Assembly (NCBI RefSeq): GCF_030272615.1
Contig: NC_081413.1
Span: forward strand, 552,199,136 to 552,263,135
Length of the DNA stretch: 64,000 nucleotides
Direction of reading: 5' to 3'
Source of the DNA: Cryptomeria japonica
Lineage: Eukaryota; Streptophyta; Pinopsida; Cupressales; Cupressaceae
A program made the translations under genes and the position numbers. Every line of letters starts with the position of its first letter. Within the stretch, counting starts at the first letter, position 1. The notes below the pieces were generated by a model. That model saw only the letters and a list, made by a program, of their open reading frames with translations. It did not search any database and had not been told where the DNA came from. Below, in pieces: positions 24,120-37,069 of the stretch.

Positions 24120-27100
24120 ATGGCCAAAGATTTATGTTCTTTATGCTGCTGCTCTTGCTACAGTTTACAGTCCCCTTCTCAGCAACCTATTCAACAACAA
24201 TCTCAACAATCTCTTGTACAACCACCACCCATCTCTATCTCTTCACCTCCTCACCAGCAAAGCATTACAGGGCATTCCACCTCCTCCTCGCCTTCACAAC
24301 CTTCTGAACATGAGGGCACTGCCACTATGACCGATTTTAAGAATTTTCTGCAGAAGTTCAATGATATAAGCCAGATTGAGGGTTTAATTCCGGTTTTAGA
24401 GGAGCTATTGAAGATCGCGGTAAATTATCTACACATACGTTTTATATTGTTAGAAATAAAATCTTGTACTATAGGAATTTAGATGCAATTCTACTTTTTT
24501 AATTATCTTTTCCCTAACAACAGTTTTAGAATTTTAATTGTACTATAGGAATAAATATGGTTTTGTCTTATACAGTCGGGAGAGAGGAGTGATGGAGGAT
24601 CTAATACAGCGGCAGCTTCTTATATCCATGATGCCCAAAGAATCCTGGAGATGCTAGATACACGCATTGGCAAGCGTCCTGTAACGGTAAAATTTCAATT
24701 TCAGAACTATATAGTTAGCTGGTGATAATACTCCTCTCTGATTTGCTCCTAGCCAGTTATAAATGGTTGGATGGCTGTAACTCTAAACATTTGAAAGATA
24801 AATTCTTTCGCTTGTCATATCTAATATATTCTTGGATAATTTCTGTACAGAAAAATCTTACGGATAGCGTAATTGAAGAGATTGAAAAAGTTTGTATAGA
24901 AGTACTCAAAGGCTCGGAGAAAATTCCTAAAGTAGGAATGGCACTTTGTATGTTGGGATCTGTATTGGAGAGATTTAGTAAGATGTCTGACAACAAGAGT
25001 GAATACCTTGTAGTTTTGAAAAGGACGCTTAATCTTGGGAAGCAAATTCTGCAGTTAAATGAGCAAATTCCAGAGCAGAAGAAGAAACTAAATGAGGGAA
25101 TTCGGTGCATTATTGAAGGAAGCATCATGTGCATCTCCCAACTTGCAAGAGCCAACATTTTCAGGTCAGTTCAACTAATTTGATGTAGACAACTTTTGTT
25201 GCTACAAGTAATATTTTAAACGACCTTTTAAGAAAAAAAATACTTTTAAGCAAATTAAAGCTTCAAAAATCTTCAAAAATCTGATTGTTAATTTTTTTTC
25301 CTTTTTCCTTTTCCTTTTTTTTTTTTCTGAATGATGTTGGATTGATTTTTCCTCATAATGTTAAGAGTTTGTGAGTGTAGTTCCTAGAACCATACTACAT
25401 AAGAGTTTGTGAATATAGTTCTCACAAATTTGAGCTAGATGATAGAACTATCCATTTTGAGTTGAAATTAAATATCATTGCTATTTGTTACATTCAAGTA
25501 CTTACTGATTTATAGATCATTTGTAGATCATTATTTCTTGCCAATGTGTTCCTCCCACTTCTACCTGTTCCCCTCCATTCCTTATTGCTTGTTTTTTCTT
25601 TTAACAGAAAAAATTTAGCTGCTGCCATCATTTTCTTTAGGATTTCTTCTATTCCTAGTTTTCCATGTAGAATCCTCCTTTGTTGCACACCCCTTTACCC
25701 TTGTAATAACAAGGACATCATAATTTGGATTTTGATCTCTCCTCACAAATCTGAAATTCATAGTCAAAAGGGTAATGGAGCTTTTCTACAACTCTTTCAA
25801 ATTCATCTATGCAGAACCCCTTAAACGTTTTGTTATTGTTTGTAATGCTTATAAATTCAGGGAACACAAGATTTGGGGTTACTTTTTTCTATGAAAAGAA
25901 AAAGTACACCTTGTTTTGCCGGCTCTGTCCTCTAGAAAATCGTGTGTTCTCTGTTTTGCTAGCCTTGCCCTCTCGAGAGTCGTGCATTCTCTGGTATTGA
26001 TATTTGGGAATTGCCTCTGCAACCACCTACAGTCCCAATCATCGAGCGCCAAAAAAACTATGCATAAATATAGTGGGTAAAAAATGTTAATTGGTTTACA
26101 CAGCAAAACGAAAAAATCTTGAAATAAAAGTAAATTGTGATTGGCTGTCTAAAATTGTTTTAATGCAGATCTCTCCCCTATAGTTCCTTGGCAGGAACTA
26201 ATAATTTTATAGGGAAAAAAAAACAGAACAAATATTTTTCTATCATTTTCTTTTTCAAAGCAGAGATGGTTATCTTCTCTTCTTTGATGATTTATGGGAA
26301 TTTTAATGTGTTCTTTTAATTGCATCTTCTCTACTCTGTTTTTTAAAGCTAATATGAATTCATCAAATACAAGCCCTCCCAAAGATCTCAATTTCTGTTG
26401 TAGCTTTATTCCGTACAAATGCAACATCATCTTGGACCACCTCTAATGACGGTTTACATTCCTTTTCATTGCAATCTTTGAACTTTTCTATTATCCCACT
26501 ATTATTATCAATATTTTACTCTTCTTCAAAGTAACATTCCTCAACATCTTCATCCCATTCATCCATCTCCTCTCGCTGAAATGCTTTTCCAATCACATTT
26601 AAGCATTGATAATTCTATTAATTCATCATGAGAGTTAGTTTTTCCCTATTCTAGTAGTTCTATTCCTTGACTAATCTTAGATTTTATGGTTTTCCTCTTT
26701 GAAAACTACTCTTGCTGACAAGGGAGTATTTATTGTGACCATTTTTTCAATTTCTCACTCCTTCATTGCCTCTTACATTTTTTTTTCTTGCTTTCTTATT
26801 ATTGCTTGACTCATAGTACATCAATATCCACCATAACTCCTTCAACTAAAATTCTAATTTTTATAGCTTCCTTTTCTAGCCTTCTATTTTCTTGTACCCT
26901 TGCCTTTGTCTTTTTTGTTATTTCAACTTGATTATTCTCTTTTTCACATCCTAATACAACTCTTTTGTATCAAGAACCATAACCACTATTGCCCTCTAAA
27001 CTATTCAGAATTCTTATTATGAACTATCTACCCCTATACCTAATATCAAATTGATACAAACAATGTTTACTGATACAAGTAGACTATAATCTAATTGTTA

Positions 27101-29890
27101 ATGAATTAAAATACAACCTACAAATGAAAAAGAATGAATAACTACTTATGCAAACATTAATTTTATTGTGTACTCTATAATCTATAACTTATAATGATTC
27201 TATGTAGAATAATATATTATTACAAAAAAAATAAAAATATATAACATTTATAATAATCCTTCAAAAGAAAATAAAATAAAACGAAGTCATAATAGACTAT
27301 AACATATATAAAAAATATTTTAAAAATATATATTTTTAATTATGTCTCTAATCTATCCTCTCTCCCTCGGTAACTAAATAATCAATTTGGATTTTAGTTA
27401 TAAGTGGCCTAAATAATAGTAAGTCTTGTTTTTCTCTCTGGAATCATTATATGTCTCTGTGTTGAGGATCTATTCAATCAACACATTTAATGTAAATCCA
27501 ATGTCTGGATTGTGTGAAGGTTTCTTACCGCTACAGTGAATGCCGATACTTTAAAGGCTTTTCAACTCAAAGTAGACCGCTTCTATGATGACATCCAATT
27601 ATCGACTACAATTGCAATAGGGAAAAGAGTAACTGACATTGGGGACAGAGTGCCCAAGATTGCTTCACAATCTCGGAAAATCTATGCATACCAACCCAGA
27701 GGTAGGATATTTTTCAACTAGAATGATATTTTCTTATCATGTTTAGTGTTTGTCACAAACTTTGACTGAGTTTCTCCATAAACTTTACAGTTGGAATTGA
27801 GAGGGCACAGGAAAGTGTAATTGAGCTCCTTGATTTGAATGCACAAGACGCAATACCAATTGTTGTGGTTGTCTATGGTTTCGGTGGGATTGGTAAGACC
27901 ACACTCGCTGATGCCGTTTATGCCCACCTCAACCTCCAATCTTATAAGCATTGCAGAATTCATATGGATCAAGATTGTACCTACAATGATCTGAAGGGCC
28001 TCCAGCAACAGATTTTGTATGGATTGTTCGGCCAAAACTTGCAATTGAAAAACTGTGATGAAGGACGGGGAGTTTTACAATCATTTTTCATAGACAATGC
28101 TAATCAGCCTTTATTTCTATACATTGACAATGGTCTCAAAAGTACAGATCTTGAGCAACTTCTACCTCAAGGCTTGGGTAGTTGCCTCCCACCAAATAGT
28201 AGAATATTTATCACTACTAGAAATCTCCGAGAGACAGATATATTTGTCGATAGAGATATTCAACGCCGACAATATGATGTGAATCCTCTTCCAGAGATAG
28301 AGGTTAGAAAACTATTGTTGAAGAAAGTCTCAGATTATAATGATGAAAATAATATAGCCAATCTCCTTAAGCTGTGTGGTGGTGTTCCGCTTCTACTAGA
28401 ATTAGCTGCTTCACAATTGGCTATAAACAGCGGAAATACAAAGAATATAGTGTTAGAGATGCTTAAACAAGAAGAAAAGGTCAAGGAGAGAGATATAAGT
28501 GACCGCATGGTTGGTTTTGTGTATGATAGACTCTTGGAACCAGTTCAAGAGGCCTTTTTAGATATCACATCCTTCTTTTATAAGGATTGGGCAAGTGAAA
28601 CTGTGGCCAGCATAGTTGGAGAGGAGGAATTCAGAGGTCTAGAAGCTGCGTCATTTGTCAAGACAGATGAATACGGTAATGTGATTGTTCATGACATAGT
28701 TCGAGCAAGAGGAAAAAAGCTGTCAGAGCAAGAGGGAAACAGAATCACAGACCCTGAGACTTTATTGGAGTGTTTAAAAAATGAAGAGGTATGGCATACT
28801 TACAATTGCTTGTCATTAATATTATGAAAATGCACTGGTTATTCACAATCATAATGATGTTTATGGTTTATTTTTGTGCAGAAACTCAAAAAATTAAAAG
28901 GCATTTATTTTGATGAAGAATGTGAACAGCATTCAATCGAAATTAATTGCCATCATCTTAATCGTATGAGCAATTCGTTAAGAGTGTTATATTATGATCG
29001 ATCGCAAATAATATTCAGGGACAAATGTCATAATCCATTTCAACAAGTCAGATGCCTTGCAATTAATGGTGATGTTCCTGATTTACCAATGGAGTTCGAG
29101 AAACTTGAGCGTCTCACCTACTACGATGGCCCATTGACGCAAGGCATGAGTTTGTATGAGGTAAGATCTGCCTTCTCCAGAGCATATTTATCATTTCAAT
29201 TAGATTTCGTTATTTTATATAATAACATTTGACAACCTTTTTCACGATTATTGTGCAAATATGTAGTTTCCTCGAAGCCTGCGCATTGCGCACATTGAGG
29301 ATTATTCCGAGAACAGAGTTGCATATTCTAAAATTCCTCCCAAAGTCACTCCAGCTTCTTCGCTTGTAACATTAGGCTTATATGGTTTCAAAAATATGCA
29401 AAGGTTGCCAGATGGAGTGGAAAAGCTAACAAAGTTAGAGAGATTAATTTTATCGAATTGCCATCAGCTAAAGGAACTTCCTTCCAAATTGGGAGATCTC
29501 AGCAATCTAAAAGAGTTGATACTAATTTACTGCTTTGAATTGAAAGAGTTGCCTTCAAACTTTGGGCAACTTAGCAATTTGAAAACTTTGCGAATACGGT
29601 CTTGTTCTGCATTAAGTGCATTAACTTCAAACTTTGGCCAGCTCAAAAATTTAGAAGAGTTAGACTTGTACAAGTGTGATGGGTTAAAAGAGTTGCCTGC
29701 AGACTTTGGTCAGCTCAAAAATTTGAAAAAGTTAGATTTGGCAGGTTGCTCTCGGTTAGAAAAATGGCCAGTAAGCTTTGGGGATCTACCAGAGGTGAAG
29801 GAGATAAATTTGACACTCTGTTTCTTTAAATTAAAAGATTCATTGCCCGATAATTTTAAAGGAAATAATTGTACAGTTTTGGGATTATGA
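24120..29890 (+). CDS. NLR immune receptor (NB-ARC-LRR) with Cys-rich N-terminus, 7 exons
   Basis: Modelled exons: 24120-24419, 24576-24686, 24851-25164, 27520-27701, 27791-28788, 28882-29160 and 29267-29890. All introns are GT-AG and phases agree, giving 2,808 coding bases (935 residues). The start is the first ATG after the TATA box. Residues 1-12 contain CSLCCCSC, a candidate S-acylation site, then a Gln/Pro/Ser-rich linker to about residue 70. Residues about 70-300 are a helical domain that may be RPW8/HeLo-like (inference). The NB-ARC has the P-loop GFGGIGKTT (332-340), a kinase-2 region LFLYIDNGL, RNBS-B SRIFITTRN, GLPL as GGVPLLLELA, and an MHD-position word VHD. The C-terminus has about six LRRs of roughly 24 residues (for example LSNLKELILIYC). 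Its role would be intracellular pathogen sensing. The acceptor at 27519 is the least certain junction. Confidence 0.85.
25165..27519 (+). other. Large third intron of the NLR gene
   Basis: At 2.36 kb it is far longer than the other introns (89-164 bases). It has T-rich stretches near 25290-25330. At 25915-26000 a phrase like TTTTGC(C/T)(G/A)GC...TCTCTGT occurs twice. From 26150 to 26460 the minus strand is open for 93 codons, but I recognise no family. An inserted, decayed element is likely but unproven. Confidence 0.6.
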
Positions 29891-32202
29891 AGAAGATTTT
29901 TTAAAACAAAATTAAGAACGGAGTTCAAAGAATGTAATTAAATAATTCACCTCTCAATTATTACTTTGAGGGGGCTTTCCATTATTTATAATATTTTTTT
30001 ATATAAGGTTTGTGATTCTAAATGGTTTTCCATTTTATTTAAGTTTTCTATTATATTTAATTTATTTTATTTTTTTATAAATTTAATATATCGATCTTTA
30101 TTAATTTTTATAACGGTAATCAAATTTTAAATAACAAATAAATATATTAGTTTTTATTGATTTTTTAATATATAAGAGAGACATTTTATTAATTCTTATA
30201 ATATCTTTAATAATTTTGATTTATATTATAATTAAGTAAATAAAATAATTCTTTAAACAAATAAAATTAAATTAGTTTTTAAATATTTTCAAAGTAAAAT
30301 AAAATAAGTATCAATAAAAATGACATTTCAATAAATAATGTAAATAAAAAATAATAATTTTTCAATAGATTAAATAATTTATGAATGATATCTCTCAATG
30401 TTTTTTAAATAGATGTATTTAAGATGTGTATATTAATTTATATAAGTATATTGATTTAATTGACATTATACTTAATATGATATAATTTATTTTCATATCT
30501 AACTTATAAGAGATATATAAAAGAGATCTCACATTTTTAACTTTCAAAAATTAAAAAGGTTTCATCAAGCTTTTTGATCTCCAACTGAGATTAGCTAGCT
30601 ATGATCTCAATCACTAGAACATTAAACTATAAGAAACTATAACAAATTCTCACTCTAGTTTAAAATTCAATCAAAAACTTTCAAGAAGGGTGTCCCTTTC
30701 TCTATTCTCTTGCCAACCATGGATCTAATACCAACCTTCAAAAATAAGATATAACTAAACAATAAAAGTGTGTGGAAAACTTAATGCATCCAAGTTTCTT
30801 AACCATGATAAATCAAATGGAAATAACCAGAAAAGAGATGCAACCATAACATGAAATATATGTGGAGAAATCCTTGCAAGAAAAAACTCCACACCCAAAG
30901 CTCGATCTAAGTTGTTTTAATCTATCAACAATGAGTTATATCAAAACATATATCTTTCTAAATTATTGGAACACTTTTGTCTCTATTACAACCAACAAAA
31001 TAACCTATGAACCTCCTACTCAAAGCTCTAATTTATACAAACAACAAAGAAAAACATGGGATGGTTTTGATTAACCATTTAAAATCCCAAAGGAGTTATG
31101 GCATCCAAATTGAGTGGACTAAATCCCAAAACTCACCTTGGTCTAAGATGCCTTTGATTCATATATGTCAAAAGATAAAGGACCAAAAAGTAGCCACAAC
31201 CATTTTTGATCCATTCAGGTGATAATTTTAGTGCATCATAACATGCTCAAATTATGGCTTCATAGAGATGAGCCTAGGATGATCATTATTGTTGAGAATG
31301 AGGCAAAGAAATATTGCAACACAAAATAAGATGCATGTTCAACTTCAAATATAAAGTTAATTTTACCAAATTTGAAACATAAATGTGATTGCACTATTCA
31401 ACATAAATGAAAATCAACAAACCAGTAAGACATCAAATTTACATGGAGAATCCCTTTCCAAAAAAGAGGGAAGTCTATTATTAATCTTCAAAAGATAGGT
31501 AATGATAATAATACACTTCACTTCACTTCTCCAACCAAACCTAGTAGCATTTCGATACTTGCAAATAACTCATATGAAACTACTATGAGATGGCTCCAAT
31601 TTATAGAAAACTAGGAAAGGAAAAACCATAGTTGTTTCTCAAAATAAAAAGCAAGAAACCACTTGCAAAAGCCCATTCTTAAAAAAATAGACAACCATGA
31701 GACAAAATTAAATATTAATTTCCCTCAAATGACTCCAACATGGGTGCCTAAACCATAGCCACTCAAATCTTAAGCTTCTTTAATGCTCCATATCTCCCTG
31801 ATGATTCTTTGGATCACCCAACAATTACCTTTCACCTTTAAATCTTGGGTACCCAAAGCACAAGACTTCATATACTAATGTGTATTCTTAAGAGACTAAA
31901 TTTTATCCATTTTGACTTATTGTTATCACTGTAACATGTTCACCTCTTGAAAATGTAATTATAATTTTTCATAAAGTACAAATATTTAATATTTTTCTCT
32001 CATGTCTTAGGGAACATGGAGACATATGAATGACATAGGATTTTCAAGGTTAATTTCATCTTATCCGAAGAAACATCAAGCTACAACGAGCTTTCATTTT
32101 TTTTAATCATAAAGTCAAATTTTTAAAGATAATAAGCTCATTTGAACTAGACTCTTACCTCTACAACCCTCAACCATGAGAGATAAAAAGAATGCATGCA
32201 TT
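29891..32202. other. AT-rich intergenic DNA, no gene seen
   Basis: The first 600 bases after the NLR stop are extremely AT-rich. From 30760 to 32200 the composition is mixed, with short frames lacking any conserved motif and two similar phrases (near 30855 and 31440) around GTGGAGAA(A)TCC. Nothing assignable. Confidence 0.6.
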
Positions 32203-32230
32203 GGGTAAGTGCATGAAGTTGTGTCCACTT
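32203..32230 (+). repeat. Left terminal inverted repeat
   Basis: GGGTAAGTGCATGAAG followed by TTGTGTCCACTT. It matches the reverse complement of 45401-45428 at 23 of 28 positions, with the inner 12 bases identical. Both ends then carry a GTGGAAGTTTT-type word. Confidence 0.75.
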
Positions 32231-32289
32231 AATGTGGAAGTTTTGGACTTAGTTAAAAAGTGGAAATTGGGCAGAAAGAATAGGAGACG

Positions 32290-32525
32290 AATCAGGATCT
32301 CATTTACTCTCGGGATCTAGAGCCTAAAAATAAATGGGATCTCGTGGGCCCCGGGATCCCGAGCCTAGAACATAAAATGAGATCCCGTGTTAAAAATGAA
32401 ATGGGACCCCGTGTTGAAATGAAACGGGATCCCATTTCATTTCAACATGGGTTCCCGTTTCGAATATATAATTTTATTTTTTTTATAGAAAATGGGGTTC
32501 ATTTTTGCCATACGGGATCCCGATT
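32290..32525. repeat. Left subterminal palindrome block (GGGATCCC)
   Basis: Multiple copies of GGGATCCC or one-base variants (GGGATCTC, GAGATCCC, GGGACCCC), often extended to CGGGATCCCG and spaced by AAATGAAAT-type words. The same motif marks the other end at 44460-44585. Such clusters could be binding sites for the element's own protein (inference). Confidence 0.8.
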
Positions 32526-32999
32526 GAAGGACTGGAGCCCTCCCAGAAATTGCCAGCAACCCGCCTACAAGTCTTCCAGGTACGCCCAACACCAATTTTT
32601 ATTCAATAATTCATATTTAGATTAATTTTTTAGTTAAAAAATTAGATTTTTAGTTTAAATTTTTTTTTTGTTAATGATTTTTAGTTTTAAATTTATTTTT
32701 TTTGTCAGAAAAAAATGTTTTTTAGCTTAATAATTATTTTTTTCATTAGAAAAGTATGTTTTTTAGTTTAAAAATTAGTTAAATTTAGTTTGAATTTTTT
32801 TTGTGAATTGATTAGATTAGGATTTTTTTTAAACGAATAAATTTAATAAAAATGTTGAAAAGCCTGAAATGAAACCAAAACCCCCAAAAAAATCAAAACG
32901 AAAACATTTAATTTACGAGATCAAAACAAAAACAAAAACAAAAATAAAAACCAAAACCAAAAAATTACAACAAAAATGAAACTATTTAAAACATCTAAA

Positions 33000-34060
33000 T
33001 TGTATACAACATACCCCCTATGACCACATAGGATCGCATCATGTCCAACCCCTTACGACCACATATGACCCCATAGGATCAGTCATAGTGTCCAAAGGGG
33101 TCATGTATGTGGTCCTAAGGGGTCACACATGCACATTCTAATGTACATGTGTGACCCCTTACGACCACATACATGACCCCTTAGGACACTATGCACGATC
33201 CTATGGGGTCATACATGTACATGGTCCTATGGGGTTAAACGCATGTGTGACAGGTCTTTAGGACCACATTGTGTTCTAAGGGATCACACATGTGATCCTA
33301 AGGGATCACACATGTGTTAGAACACATGCATGACCCCTTAGGACCACATATGAGCCATATTAATATCCTAACTTAGTTGGGGTATACAATAATACCCCAA
33401 CTACTAGGATGTTAATTTAGCCCGCTTATATGTGGTCCTAATGGGTCACACATGTGTTCTAACACATGTGTGCTTAATCCCTTAGGATCACATATATGAC
33501 GATCCCTTAGAACACAATGTGGTCCTAGAAAGGCTTGTCACACATGCACATGTGAACTAACTTATGCTTTCAACCCCTTCTATGACCATGTGTATGTGTA
33601 ATATGACCTCATAGGATCACACTGTTCACCCTAAGGGATCATATGTGGTCCTAAGGGGTCTCACATGTACATTGTAGAACACATGCATGTATCCCCTTAA
33701 GCCATCTCCTATTTTCAAATTCATTCCCCTTTTAAGCCACATTTGTCTTATAATTTAGTTTGAGCCATCTCTATATTATACCATGAGTTAGAATGCATGC
33801 ATGTGTGTGATGAGCCTTTACTAGGACCGCATTGTGTTCTAATGGGTCATAATTTGGTCCTAAGGGGTCACGCATGTGTTAAAACACATGTGTGACCCCT
33901 TAGGACCACATATGACCCCTTTTACTATCCTAGTAGTTGGGGTATATTGTATACACTAAGTATAGGATGTTAAAAGGGCTCATATGTGGTCCTAAGGGGT
34001 CATGCATGTGTTAGAACACATGTGTGACCCCTTAGAACACAATGTGGTCCTAAAGGCCCA
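33000..34060. repeat. Satellite of TTAGGACCACATATGACCCC in both orientations
   Basis: A 20-base unit and its reverse complement alternate irregularly, joined through CCTTAGG/CCTAAGG. Variants contain ACACATGTGT words. The 51961-55240 array has a unit that differs only in the central letters. Confidence 0.85.
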
Positions 34061-34099
34061 TCACACACATGCCACCTTTTTAACATCCTACAATTTAGG

Positions 34100-35600
34100 C
34101 CTATCCCCTTAAGCCACATACATCCTAATTAGGCCTATAGATCATCTTAAGCCACATACATCCTATAATTTAGGCCTATCCCCTTAAGCCACATACATCC
34201 TAATTAGGCCTATAGATCATCTTAAGCCACATACATCCTATAATTTAGGCCTATCCCCTTAAGCCACATCTATCCTAATTAGGCCAATCCCTTTAAGTCA
34301 TGTGTCTTAAATGATTAATTACAAAATTTGTAGATTCTAAATTTGAAATTCCTATTCTAAGTACATGAAATTAACTAATTACAACCATACGGGCCTCTTA
34401 ACATACTATTACGACAATGCCCCTTTTAACATACTAGGACCTATTAACTATATATATTATTAAATGCCATATATTAAATAATATGTAATAGGTCCTATTA
34501 ACTATATATTCAATTTATTAAAGTTAATTATGATCAAATTTAATTTAATTTCGACCATGTCCCCTTAAGACACATGTAATTAGGAAATGCACGTACATCC
34601 TATAATTTAGGCTTGTCCCCTTGAGCCACATACATCATATAATTTAGGCCTATCCCCTTAAGCCACATACATCCTATAATTTTTAGATCCTAAATTTGAA
34701 ATTCCCATTATAAGTACATTAAATTAACTAATTACAACCATAATGGCCTCTTAACATACTATTACGACAATTCCCCTTTTAACATACTAGGACCTATTAA
34801 CTATATATATTATTAAATGCCATATATTAAATAGCATGTAATAGGTCATATTAACTATATATTCAATTTATTAAACTTAATTATGATCAAATTAAACTTA
34901 ATTTCGACCATGTCCCTTTAAGCCACATGTAATTAGAAAATGCACACACATCCTATAATTTAGGCATGTCCCCTTGAGCCACATACATCCTATAATTTGT
35001 AGATGCTAAATTCGAAATTCCTATTCTAAGTACATTAAATTAACTAATTACAACCATACGGGCCTCTTAACATACTATTACGACAATTCCCCTTTTAACA
35101 TACTAGGACCTATTAACTATATATATATTATTAAATGCCATATATTAAATAGTATGTAATAGGTCCTATTAACTATATATTCAATTTATTAAACTTAATT
35201 ATGATCAAATTTAATTTAATTTCAACCATGTCCCCTTAAGACACATGTAATTAGGAAATGCACATACATGAAATTACGAGGTCATGTACACCCCTTTTAA
35301 CATGTATATTATTACGACCATACCTCTTAAGCCACATGTGTCTCCTATTTAAAGTTTCTTCCCCTTAAGCCACATACATCCTAATTAGGCCTATCCCCTT
35401 AAGCCATTTGTCCTAGTTAGGCCAATCCCTTTAAGTCGCGTGTCTTAAATGATTAATTACAAAATTTGTAGATGCTAAAATTGATTATGACCTATTTAGG
35501 CCTATCCCCTTAAGCCAAAATTATCCTATTTCTAGTTTGATACCCTTAAGCCACGTGTCCTAACTTTAGGCCAATGCCCTTAAGTCATGTGTGTCACTTG
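34100..35600. repeat. CCCCTTAAGCCACAT repeats and a ~330-bp tandem unit
   Basis: Short repeats of CCCCTTAAGCCACATACATCC are interleaved with TAATTTAGGCCTATC. A larger unit containing AACTAATTACAACCATA occurs at 34373, 34725 and 35042 (periods of about 352 and 317). The CTTAAGCCACAT core is the reverse complement of the core in the 143-bp array at 39930-40770. Confidence 0.85.
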
Positions 35601-35686
35601 ATGATTAATTAGAAAAAAATTCATAGATGTTAAATTTTAAATTCTTATACATGATCATATTATATGTAAAAACGTGCATGTTCTTA

Positions 35687-35691
<5 letters not shown>

Positions 35692-35739
<48 letters not shown>
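35692..35739. repeat. (AT)24 microsatellite
   Basis: Uninterrupted AT dinucleotides. Confidence 0.97.
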
Positions 35740-35742
<3 letters not shown>

Positions 35743-35890
35743 GATTGTACATGTTTTAAAATTATTTGTAATTTAAATTCATGTTTTAGTTTCAAAAGTT
35801 AGATTTTAAATTTTTATTTTATTTTTAATTAAATGTATGTGTACATATATATATATATATGCAAAGCTTAGATTACATACACATCATCAC

Positions 35891-36905
35891 ATGGATGTGT
35901 TTGATATAGAAGATTTGCTTAATACAACAGGGCCTGAACACCCCCCCAGATGACCCTGCCCATGGTGCACCACCTCCACCCCCACCCCCTCCTCCACCTC
36001 CACCTCCACCCCCACCCGATCATCATCCTCCACCTCTTGATTCTGCTGAGGCTTGATTTCAAGCCATTATTGATGAGAATGTTGTTTTCATACAGGGAAA
36101 AGTTAATGAGATCCTTAGAGCACCACATATATCCCCACACATGCATCATTTTGCATCGAAGATGCAAAACGTTATTGATGTAGTTAGGTCTATAGATGTA
36201 GAGCTCGATTCACATTGAGAATGGAGAGAGGAGAGACACTGGTTTTATTTTGATGGCCTCTCCTATAGGGATATTTTGAACCTAAGAATAGACAAATCTC
36301 ACCTTGTTCCATATTTTTCAAACCCCATCACAGGTGAACCCATTCCACCAAACAAATCTCGTATATCCATGGGGTGGTGTACACATCGGGGCATGGCCAA
36401 TAAATTTTGGGATCGATGGTAGATGGTATTTGACACCCCACCATATGCCAACTTAGAGTGCCCTTTATACTTCTTGAGAAAATTATATGCAGAGTTTGTT
36501 TTGGGTTAAAAGCCCAATTATTTTGATATTAGAGCATTCCAAGGTGTTGGTGGTGGCATGCCACAGGATAGGTTGGGGACATGTATTGACCCCAATAGAC
36601 CTGCCTGTCGCTAGGCCATTGTGGCTCCTCTACCTGTTATACCTATGATTGTTCATCAACGTTCTGTTATCTCCACATTAGACTCATTGACCACACTCAC
36701 TGGTAGCCTTAGTCAGCATATAGCCGATTTGTTGGACCATGGCAACATTAACACTGTTGAGGATGATGTTGACATGAGTACAACCACTCCACATACATCG
36801 ACACCTCATTTTTGTATGAGTTGCCATCCACTATGCTATGGGCCTTGTGATGGTCCAGACCTTGCTTTGAGTTCACATCATGGTCCATCCTCTTCAGCTG
36901 CATAG
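35891..36905 (+). pseudogene. Element gene 'A', copy 1, unknown function
   Basis: Starts MDVFDIEDLLNTTGPEHPP, then a poly-Pro/His stretch and a helical part. The conserved core at about 36260-36560 reads SNPITGEPIPPN, WCTHRGMANKFWDRW, MVFDTPPYANLECP, YFLRKLYAEF and FQGVGGG. A Ser/Thr-rich tail follows, ending near a Cys cluster CMSCHPLCYGPC. The core is shared with 51234-51503 on the other strand (WC.H.G..N.FWD.W.MVF..PP..N.E.P.YFLRKLY). I do not recognise the family; conservation between two diverged copies argues it was once a real protein of the element. This copy is broken. Confidence 0.6.
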
Positions 36906-37031
36906 GGAGCATCCACTAATCATGATAATATTGGTTCATATGTCGATTTTCTTTGTGCTGATGATCATCCCATAGATCATGATTTACATGGTAAATAGGT
37001 ATGGGGAGATCCAATACTTACATATAGTTTG

Positions 37032-37069
<38 letters not shown>

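Noticed and set aside
27536-27721. Start of a separate gene just before the NB-ARC exon
   Set aside because: The frame has no ATG and joins upstream exon 3 through an acceptor at 27519 with matching phase, so it is an internal NLR exon.
33000-34060. Could the short repeats be a CRISPR array
   Set aside because: Plant nuclear context, no regular unique spacers, and units occur in both orientations.
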